The notes beneath the pieces were generated by a model. It was not told the origin of the DNA and searched no databases. It worked only from the letters and a program-made list of their open reading frames with translations. DNA of 64,000 bases from JBCBKU01 sp038521345 (GTDB lineage: Bacteria; Pseudomonadota; Alphaproteobacteria; Rhodobacterales; Rhodobacteraceae), in the NCBI GenBank assembly GCA_038521345.1, contig JBCBKU010000016.1, positions 10,364 to 74,363 on the forward strand, in the 5' to 3' direction. Positions 24,417 to 33,227 of the stretch are shown piece after piece. How positions within the stretch are numbered: the stretch's first letter is position 1; each line of letters opens with the position of its first letter. Both the position numbers and the translations under genes were made by a program.

Positions 24417-24920
24417 ATGGGTTCTTTGACGGACGCGCAACGCGCAGCCTTCGATGCACGGGTCAGCCGCATCAAAAAGGGCGGTCCGAACACCCGCGGA
24501 CAGATCTTTGTCGGGGTCGCGGAGGGCGCCGAGGGTGGGACGACCGCGCGCACCGTCGCGGCCGCGCCATTCATGACCATGGCGGACATTCTCATGGTTC
24601 CCTTGGCTTTTGCGATCGGGATGTTCTCTCTGGTGGCCGGGCAAGTGGCGATGTTCCACTTCTTCAGTGCCGATGGAGCTATGCCTCTGATCGAAGGCAA
24701 CGCGTACTTCATGCTGTTCGGCGATATTTGCGTGGCGACGATCCTGGCCGTGACCTTTGGCTGGGCCCTAAGACTGGGCGCAACCAATTTGCGGCGTATG
24801 GCGGTCCTGGCCGGCGTGGCCGCGGTTTTTCTGGCGAAGTCGACGCTGGTTGGCGCGGCGCCGGACTTTTTCTCGGCGCTCTACTCCCCGAGTTACGTTG
24901 CGACCATGTTGGCCGTCTGA
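24417..24920 (+). CDS. Four-helix membrane protein in suf cluster
   Basis: A 167-residue protein of unknown function. The first ~48 residues are soluble and basic (AFDARVSRIKKGG). Four hydrophobic segments follow near residues 52-75, 90-112, 118-136 and 148-165. ATG 24417 is chosen; GTG 24414 is an alternative with the same GGGGA ribosome site. The 156-bp gap upstream and the stable hairpin downstream (24974-25001) suggest it could be partly a separate transcription unit inside the suf cluster. Confidence 0.65.
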   Translation: MGSLTDAQRAAFDARVSRIKKGGPNTRGQIFVGVAEGAEGGTTARTVAAAPFMTMADILMVPLAFAIGMFSLVAGQVAMFHFFSADGAMPLIEGNAYFMLFGDICVATILAVTFGWALRLGATNLRRMAVLAGVAAVFLAKSTLVGAAPDFFSALYSPSYVATMLAV

Positions 24921-24973
24921 CGCCCTTGCGGCCCGGCTTGCCCGGCGCGCACCCGAACTATTCTTCTCATCAA

Positions 24974-25001
24974 AGGCCCTCGTCCCATGGACGGTGGGCC
25001 T
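24974..25001 (+). terminator. Hairpin upstream of sufC, weak terminator candidate
   Basis: AGGCCC-T-CGTCC-CAT-GGACG-GT-GGGCCT forms a long stem with a small internal loop, followed by CTTCTG rather than a good U-tract. It is 20 bases before the sufC ATG. It could attenuate readthrough, mark an RNA processing site that separates sufB from sufCDS, or stabilise the downstream mRNA. Confidence 0.35.
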
Positions 25002-25021
25002 CTTCTGCCTGAGGTACTCCG

Positions 25022-25777
25022 ATGCTCGAAATCAAGAACCTTCACGTATCGCTCGAAGAAGAGGACAAGCAGATCCTCAAGGGGGTGGACCTGACTGTTG
25101 ATGCAGGCCGCGTCCACGCCATCATGGGGCCGAACGGGTCAGGCAAGTCGACGCTGAGCTATGTTCTGTCGGGGCGTGACGGGTATGAGGTCACCGATGG
25201 CAGCGCCATGCTGGACGGGATGGACGTTCTCGAGATGGAGCCGGAAGAGCGGGCGGCGGCCGGACTGTTCCTTGCGTTTCAATATCCGGTCGAGATCCCC
25301 GGGGTTGGGAATATGACGTTTCTTCGGACGGCGCTTAATGCGCAGCGCAAGGCGCGTGGCGAGGACGAGGTCAGTGCGGCTGATTTCCTGAAGTTGGTGC
25401 GCGAGAAGGCCAAGCTTCTGAATATCGATGCCGAGATGCTGAAGCGGCCGGTCAATGTCGGCTTTTCGGGCGGCGAGAAGAAGCGAAACGAAGTGCTGCA
25501 GATGGCGGTCCTCGAGCCGCGCATGTGCATTCTGGATGAGACCGATTCAGGGCTTGATGTCGACGCGATGAAGCTCGTCTCCGACGGCGTGAACGCGCTC
25601 AGGGCCGAAGGACGCGCATTCCTCGTTATCACGCATTACCAGCGGCTTCTCGATCACATTGCCCCGGACGTGGTCCACATCATGGCGGATGGACGTATCG
25701 TCAAGACGGGCGGTCCCGAACTTGCGCTTGAGGTCGAAAAGAACGGATACGCCGACATTCTTGCAGAGGTGGTGTAA
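25022..25777 (+). CDS. sufC: Fe-S assembly ATPase SufC
   Basis: ABC-type ATPase subunit of SufBCD, cytoplasmic and without membrane partner. The 251 residues have Walker A GPNGSGKSTLSYVLSG (about residue 35), signature NVGFSGGEKKRNEVLQM, Walker B MCILDETDSGLDVDA and the H-loop LVITHYQRLLDHI. The DETDSGLD form and TDGSAMLDGMDVLEMEPEER are typical of SufC. The stop overlaps the sufD start (TAATG). The start ATG 25022 is 20 bases after the hairpin and after GAGGTACTCC. Confidence 0.97.
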   Translation: MLEIKNLHVSLEEEDKQILKGVDLTVDAGRVHAIMGPNGSGKSTLSYVLSGRDGYEVTDGSAMLDGMDVLEMEPEERAAAGLFLAFQYPVEIPGVGNMTFLRTALNAQRKARGEDEVSAADFLKLVREKAKLLNIDAEMLKRPVNVGFSGGEKKRNEVLQMAVLEPRMCILDETDSGLDVDAMKLVSDGVNALRAEGRAFLVITHYQRLLDHIAPDVVHIMADGRIVKTGGPELALEVEKNGYADILAEVV

Positions 25778-27060
25778 TGGCTGTCCCTGCCGAAACCACG
25801 GACGTCACAGAAGCCCGCATCGCCGCTTTGCATGTTCCGGAAACGGGTTGGCAGGGCGCGGCGCGCGTGGATGCCCTGTCGCGTCTGCGTGCCATGGGTC
25901 TGCCCGGGCGGCGCGACGAGTATTGGCGGTTCACCCGGCCGGACACGCTGGTTCAGGTCGACGCGCCGCCCGCAGCTGCCTTCGACCCGCGGGAGCGTCC
26001 GGTCTTCGAGGACATCGACCGGGTACAGCTGGTTTTTGTCGACGGTGTGTTCGACGCAGCGGCGTCAGACGATCCACGGATGGCAGGGGTTGAGATCGAG
26101 CGGCTGGCCGCGACGTCCGAACGCGACATCCACTGGGCCAAGGATCTCTATGGCCAGCTGGAGGCACGCGGGCAGGACCCGGTCACCCGGCCCTTTGCGG
26201 CCCTGAACACCGCTGCGGCGACGGACGGAGTTTTGATCCGTGTGACGGGACAGGCCGAAAAGCCCGTCGGACTGCGCTACCTGCACCGGAACCCGACGTC
26301 GGACGCGATCCTGCATCACGTGATCCGTGTCGAAGCCGGTGCATCGCTAACCGTCCTTGAAAACGGTCCGGCGGCGGCGCGGTTCAACAAGGTCATGGAA
26401 ATCGATGTGGCAAACGGCGCGACGTTCAACCATGTCCGCGCGCAAGGGCGTGATCATGAGCGCCGGGCGGCGACAGCAATGTTTGCCCGGTTGGGCGAGG
26501 GCGCGGTTTACAAATCCTTCACCCTGACCGCCAACGGAGTGCTGACCCGCAACGAGTCCGTTGTCGAATTCACTGGCGACAATGCTGTGGCCCACGTGGC
26601 CGGCGCCGCTATGGGCGACGGCACGTTCCACCATGATGACACCGTTTTCGTCACCCATGATGCCGTTGGATGCGAAAGCCGTCAGGTCTTCAAAAAGGTG
26701 CTCCGGAACGGTGCGGTTGGTGTTTTCCAAGGGAAGATCCTGGTCAAGCCCGGGGCTCAGAAGACGGACGGATACCAGATCAGCCAGTCGCTTCTTCTGG
26801 ATGAGGAGAGCCAGTTCCTCGCCAAGCCCGAGCTTGAGATCTATGCCGATGATGTCGCCTGTTCCCACGGGTCCACGACCGGAGCCATCGACCAGACCAC
26901 GCTCTTCTACCTCCGCTCGCGTGGCGTGCCCGAGGCCGAAGCGCAGAACCTGCTCGTGCTGGCATTTCTGGCCGAGGCCATAGACGAGATCGAGGACGAA
27001 CAACTCGCCGACGAGATCCGGTCCCGGCTGGAGGGCTGGCTGGAACGGCACCGGGGCTAG
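25777..27060 (+). CDS. sufD: Fe-S assembly scaffold SufD
   Basis: SufD pairs with SufB in the SufBC2D complex and helps iron entry. The 427 residues have an N-terminal helical region with ALSRLRAMGLPGRRDEYWRF, a beta-helix core (VFQGKILVKPGAQKTDGYQI) and the C-terminal SHGSTTGAIDQTTLFYLRSR, PEAEAQNLLVLAFLAEAID. The conserved His of SufD is in SHGSTTGAID. Identity is clear from the C-terminal block and position. The gene overlaps sufC by one base and ends 4 bases before the next gene. Confidence 0.96.
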   Translation: MAVPAETTDVTEARIAALHVPETGWQGAARVDALSRLRAMGLPGRRDEYWRFTRPDTLVQVDAPPAAAFDPRERPVFEDIDRVQLVFVDGVFDAAASDDPRMAGVEIERLAATSERDIHWAKDLYGQLEARGQDPVTRPFAALNTAAATDGVLIRVTGQAEKPVGLRYLHRNPTSDAILHHVIRVEAGASLTVLENGPAAARFNKVMEIDVANGATFNHVRAQGRDHERRAATAMFARLGEGAVYKSFTLTANGVLTRNESVVEFTGDNAVAHVAGAAMGDGTFHHDDTVFVTHDAVGCESRQVFKKVLRNGAVGVFQGKILVKPGAQKTDGYQISQSLLLDEESQFLAKPELEIYADDVACSHGSTTGAIDQTTLFYLRSRGVPEAEAQNLLVLAFLAEAIDEIEDEQLADEIRSRLEGWLERHRG

Positions 27061-27064
27061 TCCG

Positions 27065-27559
27065 GTGTCTGCCGCGCTCGACATCCTTCGAACCTACCGC
27101 GCCCCGCGCGAGGTGATCCGCCGACGCGGCAGCGGTTCTCCCCGGGAGGATCGTGCGCTGGTCACCCTGTTGTCCGCCTGTGCGGTCATGTTTCTCGGGA
27201 TGCTGCCAGTGGTCCAGCGGCAGGCGCTCGAGGATCCGACAACGCCGTTCGATGCGCGTCTTGGCGGCGCTCTCATGGCATGGCTTTTCATCGTGCCGCT
27301 GGCGCTGTACCTCATCGCTGCGCTCAGCCGCCTCGTCGCCCGGATGATGGGCGGGCGTGGCACTTGGTACCAGGCACGGATTGCGCTTTTCTGGGCCCTA
27401 CTTGCAGCCGGGCCGCTTTGGTTGTTTTACGGGCTTCTCTATGGGCTCGCAGGTCTGCAACCGGTAACTACGGCGGCCGGGACGCTTTGGCTCGCGGCTT
27501 TCCTCGTTTTCTGGGGGATCGGCCTTTACACGTTGGAAGAGGACGGCGAAACGGCATGA
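27065..27559 (+). CDS. Membrane protein of suf cluster
   Basis: A 164-residue protein starting at GTG 27065, 4 bases after sufD. The first ~35 residues are basic (RAPREVIRRRGSG). Hydrophobic segments lie near 36-52, 73-92, 108-128 and 138-155. It resembles the YIP1-like protein encoded next to it in helix spacing, but I cannot assign a family. Its ATGA overlap with that gene suggests the two products act together in the membrane. Confidence 0.65.
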   Translation: MSAALDILRTYRAPREVIRRRGSGSPREDRALVTLLSACAVMFLGMLPVVQRQALEDPTTPFDARLGGALMAWLFIVPLALYLIAALSRLVARMMGGRGTWYQARIALFWALLAAGPLWLFYGLLYGLAGLQPVTTAAGTLWLAAFLVFWGIGLYTLEEDGETA

Positions 27560-28158
27560 CGTTCACGCTCGACGGGCTGCTCAAGATGGCGTGGCGCACG
27601 GTGACCAACCCGCGGGAAGGCGCGGAAGAGGTTCTTGCGCTCGGGATCCCGCGCCAGGCGCTTTGGCCGGCGCTTTTGCTGGTGGTCGTTCTCTCGATGA
27701 TCCTCTCGGTGCTGACCAACGCGGTTCTTGAGGCCAGTGGTGACCCGGCACGCGAAGATATCTTTGCAAACCCATTGGCGCTTGGCGTCATCGAGGTTGG
27801 ATTTCTGGTGCTCATTGCAGCGGCGATCTACGTGATCGGGCGCAACATGGGGGGGCGCGGCTCCTTCGAGGAAGGTCTTTTGCTGGTCATCTGGCTTCAG
27901 TTCATTCTGGTTTGCGCGTCGGCCCTGCAATTGGGCGCCCTGATGATATCGGGGTTCATTGCGGTTTTGATCAGCTTCGCCAGCGTCGTCCTGTTCCTTT
28001 GGCTGCTCACGCATTTCGTCGCTGTCGTGCACGGGTTTCGATCGCTCGCTCAGGTGTTTGTCATGATCCTCGTCTCGATGATCGGCATTTCCTTCGTTCT
28101 TGTGATGGTGCTGGCGATCCTCGGGATTGACGTGCCCATGCCGTCGGAGGGTGCATGA
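27556..28158 (+). CDS. YIP1 family membrane protein
   Basis: A 200-residue membrane protein of the Yip1 family type. It begins with a soluble TLDGLLKMAWRTVTNPREGAEEV segment and has about five hydrophobic segments from residue 35 on. The central IGRNMGGRGSFEEGLLLVIWL is the pattern by which bacterial Yip1 domains are recognised. The start ATG overlaps the preceding stop and the stop overlaps sufS (ATGA). A link to Fe-S assembly is only positional; YIP1 genes do recur beside sufS in related genomes as far as I recall. Confidence 0.75.
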   Translation: MTFTLDGLLKMAWRTVTNPREGAEEVLALGIPRQALWPALLLVVVLSMILSVLTNAVLEASGDPAREDIFANPLALGVIEVGFLVLIAAAIYVIGRNMGGRGSFEEGLLLVIWLQFILVCASALQLGALMISGFIAVLISFASVVLFLWLLTHFVAVVHGFRSLAQVFVMILVSMIGISFVLVMVLAILGIDVPMPSEGA

Positions 28159-29378
28159 CCTACGATGTTGCAGCCATTCGCGCCGACTTTCCCATCCTCG
28201 CACGCGAGGTGCACGGCAAGCCACTGATCTACCTCGACAACGGCGCTTCCGCGCAGAAGCCTCAGGTCGTGATCGATGCCATCAGCCACGCCTACACGAT
28301 GGAATATTCGAACGTGCATCGCGGTCTGCATTATCTTTCGACCGTCGCGACGGAGAAATACGAGGCGGTGCGCGGCACCGTTGCCCGCTTCCTGAATGCG
28401 CCGGACGAGCGCGAGATCGTGATGACCACCGGCACCACCGAGGGGATCAACCTCGTCGCCTATGGCTGGGCCATGCCGCGGTTGGAACCGGGTGACGAGA
28501 TCATTCTGAGCGTCATGGAACACCATGCCAACATCGTACCCTGGCATTTTCTGCGGGAACGGCAGGGCGCGGTCATCAAGTGGGTGGACGTGGATGCCAA
28601 TGGTGATCTCGATCCGCAGAAGGTTATCGATGCGATCGGACCCCGGACGAAACTGATCGCCATCACCCATCTTTCGAACGTTCTTGGGACCCGCGTGGAT
28701 GTGGCGGCCATTGCTGCCGCCGCGCGGGAGCAGGGGGTCGCGACCCTTGTCGATGGCAGTCAGGCCGCCGTGCACATGCCGGTGGACCTCTCCACGCTTG
28801 GTGTCGATTTCTACGCGGTGACAGGGCACAAGCTTTACGGCCCCTCGGGATCCGGTGCGATCTGGATCCGGAAAGAGCGGATGGACGAGATGCGGCCCTT
28901 CATGGGCGGCGGCGACATGATCCGGGAGGTAACCAAAGAGACGGTCACCTGGGCCGATCCGCCCATGAAGTTCGAGGCGGGCACGCCGGGCATCGTTCAG
29001 CAGATCGGCCTTGGTGTGGCGCTGAACTATATGATGGGCCTTGGCATGGACGCGATCGAAGCGCACGAGATGCGGTTGCGGAACTATGCGAGGGACAGGC
29101 TTGACGGGTTGAACTGGTTGCAGGTGCAGGGCACTTCAGCCTCCAAGGCTGCTATCTTCTCGTTCACGCTGGACGGCGCAGCCCACGCCCACGATATTTC
29201 GACGGTTCTCGACAAGAAAGGGGTCGCGGTCCGCGCCGGACAGCATTGTGCCGGGCCGCTAATGGAGCATCTCGGCGTCGCGGCAACCTGTCGAGCCTCC
29301 TTCGGTCTCTACAACACCGAGGACGAGGTGGACGTCCTGATCGACGCGCTTGAACTCTGCCACGAGTTGTTTGCCTGA
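28155..29378 (+). CDS. sufS: Cysteine desulfurase SufS
   Basis: Group II PLP cysteine desulfurase that supplies persulfide sulfur to SufBCD, usually through SufE. The 407 residues are the normal length. Motifs are YLDNGASAQKPQVVIDAI, GTTEGINLVAYGW, SVMEHHANIVPWH, the PLP lysine in AVTGHKLYGPSGSGAIW (about residue 225) and the catalytic Cys in VRAGQHCAGPLMEHLG (about residue 365). Start ATG overlaps the YIP1 gene stop. No sufE or A-type carrier gene follows; the next feature is a tRNA. Confidence 0.97.
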   Translation: MTYDVAAIRADFPILAREVHGKPLIYLDNGASAQKPQVVIDAISHAYTMEYSNVHRGLHYLSTVATEKYEAVRGTVARFLNAPDEREIVMTTGTTEGINLVAYGWAMPRLEPGDEIILSVMEHHANIVPWHFLRERQGAVIKWVDVDANGDLDPQKVIDAIGPRTKLIAITHLSNVLGTRVDVAAIAAAAREQGVATLVDGSQAAVHMPVDLSTLGVDFYAVTGHKLYGPSGSGAIWIRKERMDEMRPFMGGGDMIREVTKETVTWADPPMKFEAGTPGIVQQIGLGVALNYMMGLGMDAIEAHEMRLRNYARDRLDGLNWLQVQGTSASKAAIFSFTLDGAAHAHDISTVLDKKGVAVRAGQHCAGPLMEHLGVAATCRASFGLYNTEDEVDVLIDALELCHELFA

Positions 29379-29426
29379 TCCTTTCCGATTGCGAGGGGCA
29401 GGGCCCCGGTTTATAGAGCCCCGCAG

Positions 29427-29503
<77 letters not shown>

Positions 29504-29799
29504 TATCCCCATTCGGTTTCGCCAGCACCCGGCCACATCCCGCGCATCGGTTCGGCTCCGGATTTTGCGGCGCTTGACTCGGCAAGCAACCAGCGGGTAC
29601 GCACGCCGCAGATGCGTCACCAACGGGAGGGCGACCATGACGGCTTTCGATCGTTTCTTCGCTAATGGCTCCCGACCAGGGATGTCACACACGTGACATC
29701 GGACGGCGACCTCCGCCACTGATCCCACCCGCATCGATGTAACTCCGGCTTTATTAAGGCCAAATTCGAGGGCGCGGTTTCATCTTCCGCGCAAATCCC
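29504..29799 (+). other. Intergenic region with possible 19-codon ORF
   Basis: About 296 bases between the tRNA and the ABC exporter gene. The only coding candidate is ATG 29637 to TGA 29696, which has GGGAGGG 6 bases upstream and would give MTAFDRFFANGSRPGMSHT. It might be a small protein or leader peptide; nothing else supports it. No terminator or clear promoter is seen, apart from a TTGACT (29575-29580) that lacks a good -10. Confidence 0.3.
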
Positions 29800-31557
29800 A
29801 TGCTCAGTCTATCGACCTATGGCGCGTTCACGCGCGTATTGGCTTTCGCTTCGCGCTTATGGCTGCGTCGCCCGGGCCTTCTGTCCATCATTCTTGCCTT
29901 CGTCATTGTTTCAACGGCGGCCGACGTCGCCATTCCGGTCGTGACCGGCCATCTCGTGACGGCCGTGTCCGAGGGAACCTCTCCCTGGGGGTCTTTCGGC
30001 CTGCTCCTTGGCCTTGGGGCCTTTTCCATCGGGGCGAAGATCCTCAGCATCTTCGGGATTATCGACCTGACCGTGCCGACCATGCGCGAGGCCGAAACCG
30101 AGGCCTTCGCCCGCGTCCAGCGGCTTCCGGCCGACTGGCACGCAAATGCCTTCGCCGGCTCAACCGTGCGCCAGATCACACGGGGTGCGTGGGCGCTTGA
30201 CGATATGGGCGATGTGCTGTTGCTCGCGCTTCTTCCGTCGCTTCTGGTTCTTCTAGGAACCATTGCCACGCTCACTGCGTTCCGGTGGGAGGTCGGTCTT
30301 GTGGCCAGCATCGGCGCGGTGTTCTTTCTGGTCCTGTCGCTGGCGGTCAACCTTCTTTGGGTGGCACCGGCGGCGCGGCTTTCCAATGCACAGGACAGCC
30401 GTGTCTCGGGATCACTGGCGGACGCCATCACGTCGAACGCTGTCGTTCGGGCACATGCAGGCGAGGCGCGCGAGGATGACCGGATTGACCGCACACTTGC
30501 AAAATGGGCCCACCGGACGCGGCGCACGTGGCGCCGGGGCACGTGGTCAGGACTTGCGCAGGATGTTTCGCTCTGGCTTCTGCGGGCCACGGTCCTTGCC
30601 GGCGCGCTTCTCGCTTTCGCGCGGGGTCTCGCTGGTGCGGGTGAGATTGCGTTTGTTGTCTCGGCCCTCGGGATGCTTGACGGATACTTGCGCCAGGTAG
30701 GGCACCACGTGCGCATGCTGCAGAAATCCGTGAATGATGCAGAGGAACTGGTTGACCTGATGTCGACCGAAACCGAGCGGCAGGTGGTGCGTCCTCCGGC
30801 ACGGGCCTTGCCGCCGCGTGCCGCCGATCTGGTGTTCAACCATGTACACTACGGCTATTCGGGTGCTCCGACGCCGCTGTTTACCGATCTTCACGTGTCC
30901 ATCCCGGAAGGTCAGAAAGTCGGGCTGGTCGGGCGGTCGGGCTCGGGGAAGACGACGTTCGTCAAGCTGATCCAGCGCATCCATGAGATAACGGATGGCG
31001 CGATCCTTCTTGGTGGCGTCGACATCGGGTCGGTTCCGCTGACGGATCTGCGGCGCCAGATTGCACTCGTTCCGCAGGAACCGATCCTTTTCCACCGTTC
31101 GCTCGCTGACAACATTGCTTATGCGCGCCCCGGTGCTCGAATGGCCGAGATCAAACAGGCTGCCGAACGCGCCGGTGCCGCTGAGTTCATCGAGCGTCTG
31201 CCGAAGGGATATGGAACGAAGGTGGGCGAACGCGGCGTCAAACTTTCGGGCGGGGAGCGCCAGCGCGTGGCGATTGCACGCGCATTCCTGTCCGACGCGC
31301 CCGTGCTGATCATGGACGAGGCGACATCCTCCCTCGATTCAGAAGCCGAGGCGCGGGTCGCGGCGGCGGCTGAACGCCTTATGGAAGGGCGTACGACACT
31401 CGTCATCGCCCACCGACTGGCCACGGTCGAACGGATGGACCGGATCTTGGTCTTTGATCAGGGTCTGATTCTGGAAGACGGGACGCCCAATGCGTTGATG
31501 GCCCGAGAGAACGGCCTCTACCGCGCGTTGCGCCAGCGTCAGTCTCTCGCGGCCTAG
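29800..31557 (+). CDS. ABC transporter, fused permease and ATPase
   Basis: A 585-residue half transporter of the exporter (type IV) kind. Six membrane helices lie in residues ~20-300. The nucleotide-binding domain starts near 345 with Walker A GLVGRSGSGKTTFVKLI, Q-loop VPQEPILFHRSL, signature VKLSGGERQRVAIARAF, Walker B VLIMDEATSSLDSEAE and H-loop TLVIAHRLATVERMD. It resembles MsbA or multidrug exporters; the substrate cannot be told. No good ribosome site is seen before ATG 29800. It is followed by a stable hairpin at 31629. Confidence 0.92.
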   Translation: MLSLSTYGAFTRVLAFASRLWLRRPGLLSIILAFVIVSTAADVAIPVVTGHLVTAVSEGTSPWGSFGLLLGLGAFSIGAKILSIFGIIDLTVPTMREAETEAFARVQRLPADWHANAFAGSTVRQITRGAWALDDMGDVLLLALLPSLLVLLGTIATLTAFRWEVGLVASIGAVFFLVLSLAVNLLWVAPAARLSNAQDSRVSGSLADAITSNAVVRAHAGEAREDDRIDRTLAKWAHRTRRTWRRGTWSGLAQDVSLWLLRATVLAGALLAFARGLAGAGEIAFVVSALGMLDGYLRQVGHHVRMLQKSVNDAEELVDLMSTETERQVVRPPARALPPRAADLVFNHVHYGYSGAPTPLFTDLHVSIPEGQKVGLVGRSGSGKTTFVKLIQRIHEITDGAILLGGVDIGSVPLTDLRRQIALVPQEPILFHRSLADNIAYARPGARMAEIKQAAERAGAAEFIERLPKGYGTKVGERGVKLSGGERQRVAIARAFLSDAPVLIMDEATSSLDSEAEARVAAAAERLMEGRTTLVIAHRLATVERMDRILVFDQGLILEDGTPNALMARENGLYRALRQRQSLAA

Positions 31558-31628
31558 ACCCGCGAGAGACCTCATTGATGTGACGCCCGGAATGGCCGGT
31601 CCTGTGGCCGTGGGTTTCGCAAACGAAA

Positions 31629-31655
31629 GGCGCGCGTCCCCTACCGACGCGCGCC
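31629..31655 (+). terminator. Strong hairpin after the ABC exporter gene
   Basis: GGCGCGCGTC (31629-31638) pairs perfectly with GACGCGCGCC (31646-31655) across a 7-base loop. No U-tract follows on the plus strand, and on the minus strand only TTTCG follows, so a pure rho-independent role is doubtful. It lies 72 bases after the ABC gene stop. Confidence 0.4.
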
Positions 31656-31900
31656 TCGATGGCGTACTTGTGCCAAACGTTTACAGTTACTATGTCGGGC
31701 CGCGTCCGGCCCGTACCCCTTACAAGGACCTACCAGCTGGTCCAGTACGCTTACAGAACCTTAACTACGCATGCGGGACCGGGGATGCACCCTGCCGAAT
31801 GGATAAATCCGACCCGTTTCGGGGAACTCTCTGTTTACGGATTCCATTTGGTATTGGAACCAACGCGTCCGAGGTTTTCGGCCGTATGTCGTAAGGTTCT
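31656..31900. other. Unexplained intergenic stretch rich in hairpins
   Basis: Between the convergent ABC exporter and binding-protein genes. It has local inverted repeats: CGGGCCG/CGGCCCG at 31696-31713, the self-complementary ACCAGCTGGT inside GGACC...GGTCC at 31727-31744, and TTCCA/TGGAA at about 31840-31857. Motifs like GTTTAC or CTTACA recur four times. Short open frames exist but look non-coding. No known RNA family recognised. Confidence 0.35.
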
Positions 31901-31904
31901 GATC

Positions 31905-31938
31905 CAAAAAAGAAAAGGCGGCGCTGGTGCGCCGCCTT
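31905..31938 (-). terminator. Terminator of the binding-protein gene
   Basis: On the minus strand AAGGCGGCGC-ACCA-GCGCCGCCTT is followed by TTCTTTTTT. The 10-bp stem is perfect. It lies 22 bases after the stop of the substrate-binding protein gene at 31960 and would also work weakly on the plus strand. Confidence 0.85.
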
Positions 31939-31959
31939 CTGTCGTCATGGCCTGGTCGA

Positions 31960-33156
31960 TTACCGGAAGCCGAGTGTTTCGAAAGCACCGCCCTGAACTT
32001 CGACATAGCGGTAGGTGCCTGCGCTTTCGCCGCCACCGATAAGCTCAACGGCCGAGCCGCCCTGGTAATCGATGTCGCCGCCGTCAGCGAGGATCTGGAG
32101 ACCCTTTGCCAGTTCGCCGGGGAAGATCGGTTCGCCCGGAGCGTTGGCAACCTCGAAGATCTTCGCGCCGTAGTCGGCCGGATCGACCGAACCTGCGGCC
32201 TGCATTGCGAACATCAGAAGTGCCGCGGCGTCGTAGCTTTCCGGGGTGTAGGGCGACGTGCCGTCGAACCCGTTCGCTTCGCCCAGTTCGGACATCTTCA
32301 TGGCGCCGTCGCCGCCGGATCCTGCGATCTGGCCGTAGGAACCGTCCAGATCCGTGCCGAGAGTTGCGACAATCGAGTCGCCGATCATGCCACCGGGCAG
32401 GCCGAAGGTTTCCCATGCGCCGGCGTCGAGTGCGGACTGGATGATGCCAAGACCACCCTGATCAAGGTACCCCGCCACGACGAGAAGTTCGCCGCCCGCC
32501 GCGTCGAGTTCCGCGACTTCGGCAGAGTAGTCCGACTTGCCGTCCTCGTGCGCGGTGACGATGGTCACCTCACCACCCAGACCTTCGAAATTCGACTGAA
32601 TGGCGTCGGCAAGACCCTTGCCATAGTCGTTGTTCGTGTAGGTCAGCGCGATGGATTCAACGCCGCGCTCCATCAGGATCTCGGCCATGACCTGACCTTC
32701 GCGGGCGTCAGACGGCGCCGTCCGGAAGAAAAGATCGTTGTCTTCTACGGTGGAGAGGGCTGGTGAAGTCGCCGATGGTGAGATCATGACCATGCCATTG
32801 GCCATTGCGACGTTCTGGAGGATGGCACCGGTCACGCCCGAGCAATCCCCGCCCACGATGCCGGCGACGCCGTCGGCGATCAGGCGTTCCGCATTCGAAA
32901 CGGCAAGCGCATTGTCGATGCAGCCGGTGTCGGCCCGCATCGGTGTGACGGTGGCGCCGCCCAGTAGCGCGCCGGCCTCGGTCACCTCGGCCATCGCAAG
33001 CTCGGCCCCGTCGGCCATCGGTGCGGCAAGGCTTTCGATCGGGCCGGTGAAGCCCACGAGAATGCCGATCTTGACTTCGTCAACGGCATGGCTGCCGGCG
33101 AAAGCACCACCAGCGGCAAGAGCAGCGGCCGCGGTCGCGGACACGAAGGTTTTCAT
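31960..33156 (-). CDS. ABC transporter substrate-binding protein (branched-chain amino acid/LivK type)
   Basis: A periplasmic type I binding protein of 398 residues. The signal peptide is MKTFVSATAAAALAAGGAFA (cleavage near residue 20-22). The mature part has VKIGILVGFTGPIESLAAPM, VGGDCSGVTGAILQNVA, TYTNNDYGKGLADAIQ and YTPESYDAAALLMFAMQAAG, matching the LivJ/LivK receptor fold. The ligand is an amino acid or related compound; not determinable. No permease or ATPase genes are next to it, so it is either an orphan or shared with another Liv system. ATG 33156 follows GGGAGA; a longer upstream frame is unlikely. Confidence 0.92.
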   Translation of the reverse strand: MKTFVSATAAAALAAGGAFAGSHAVDEVKIGILVGFTGPIESLAAPMADGAELAMAEVTEAGALLGGATVTPMRADTGCIDNALAVSNAERLIADGVAGIVGGDCSGVTGAILQNVAMANGMVMISPSATSPALSTVEDNDLFFRTAPSDAREGQVMAEILMERGVESIALTYTNNDYGKGLADAIQSNFEGLGGEVTIVTAHEDGKSDYSAEVAELDAAGGELLVVAGYLDQGGLGIIQSALDAGAWETFGLPGGMIGDSIVATLGTDLDGSYGQIAGSGGDGAMKMSELGEANGFDGTSPYTPESYDAAALLMFAMQAAGSVDPADYGAKIFEVANAPGEPIFPGELAKGLQILADGGDIDYQGGSAVELIGGGESAGTYRYVEVQGGAFETLGFR

Positions 33157-33227
33157 CTGATGTCTCCCTGATTGGATCTGACGTCCTGGCGGAAAGCTAG
33201 CCTTGTCCGCAGCATAAGGAAAGACCT

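Noticed and set aside
31580..32042. Overlapping short frames in the ABC exporter-binding protein gap
   Set aside because: They run through a strong hairpin and terminator, show no conserved motif and have no ribosome site.
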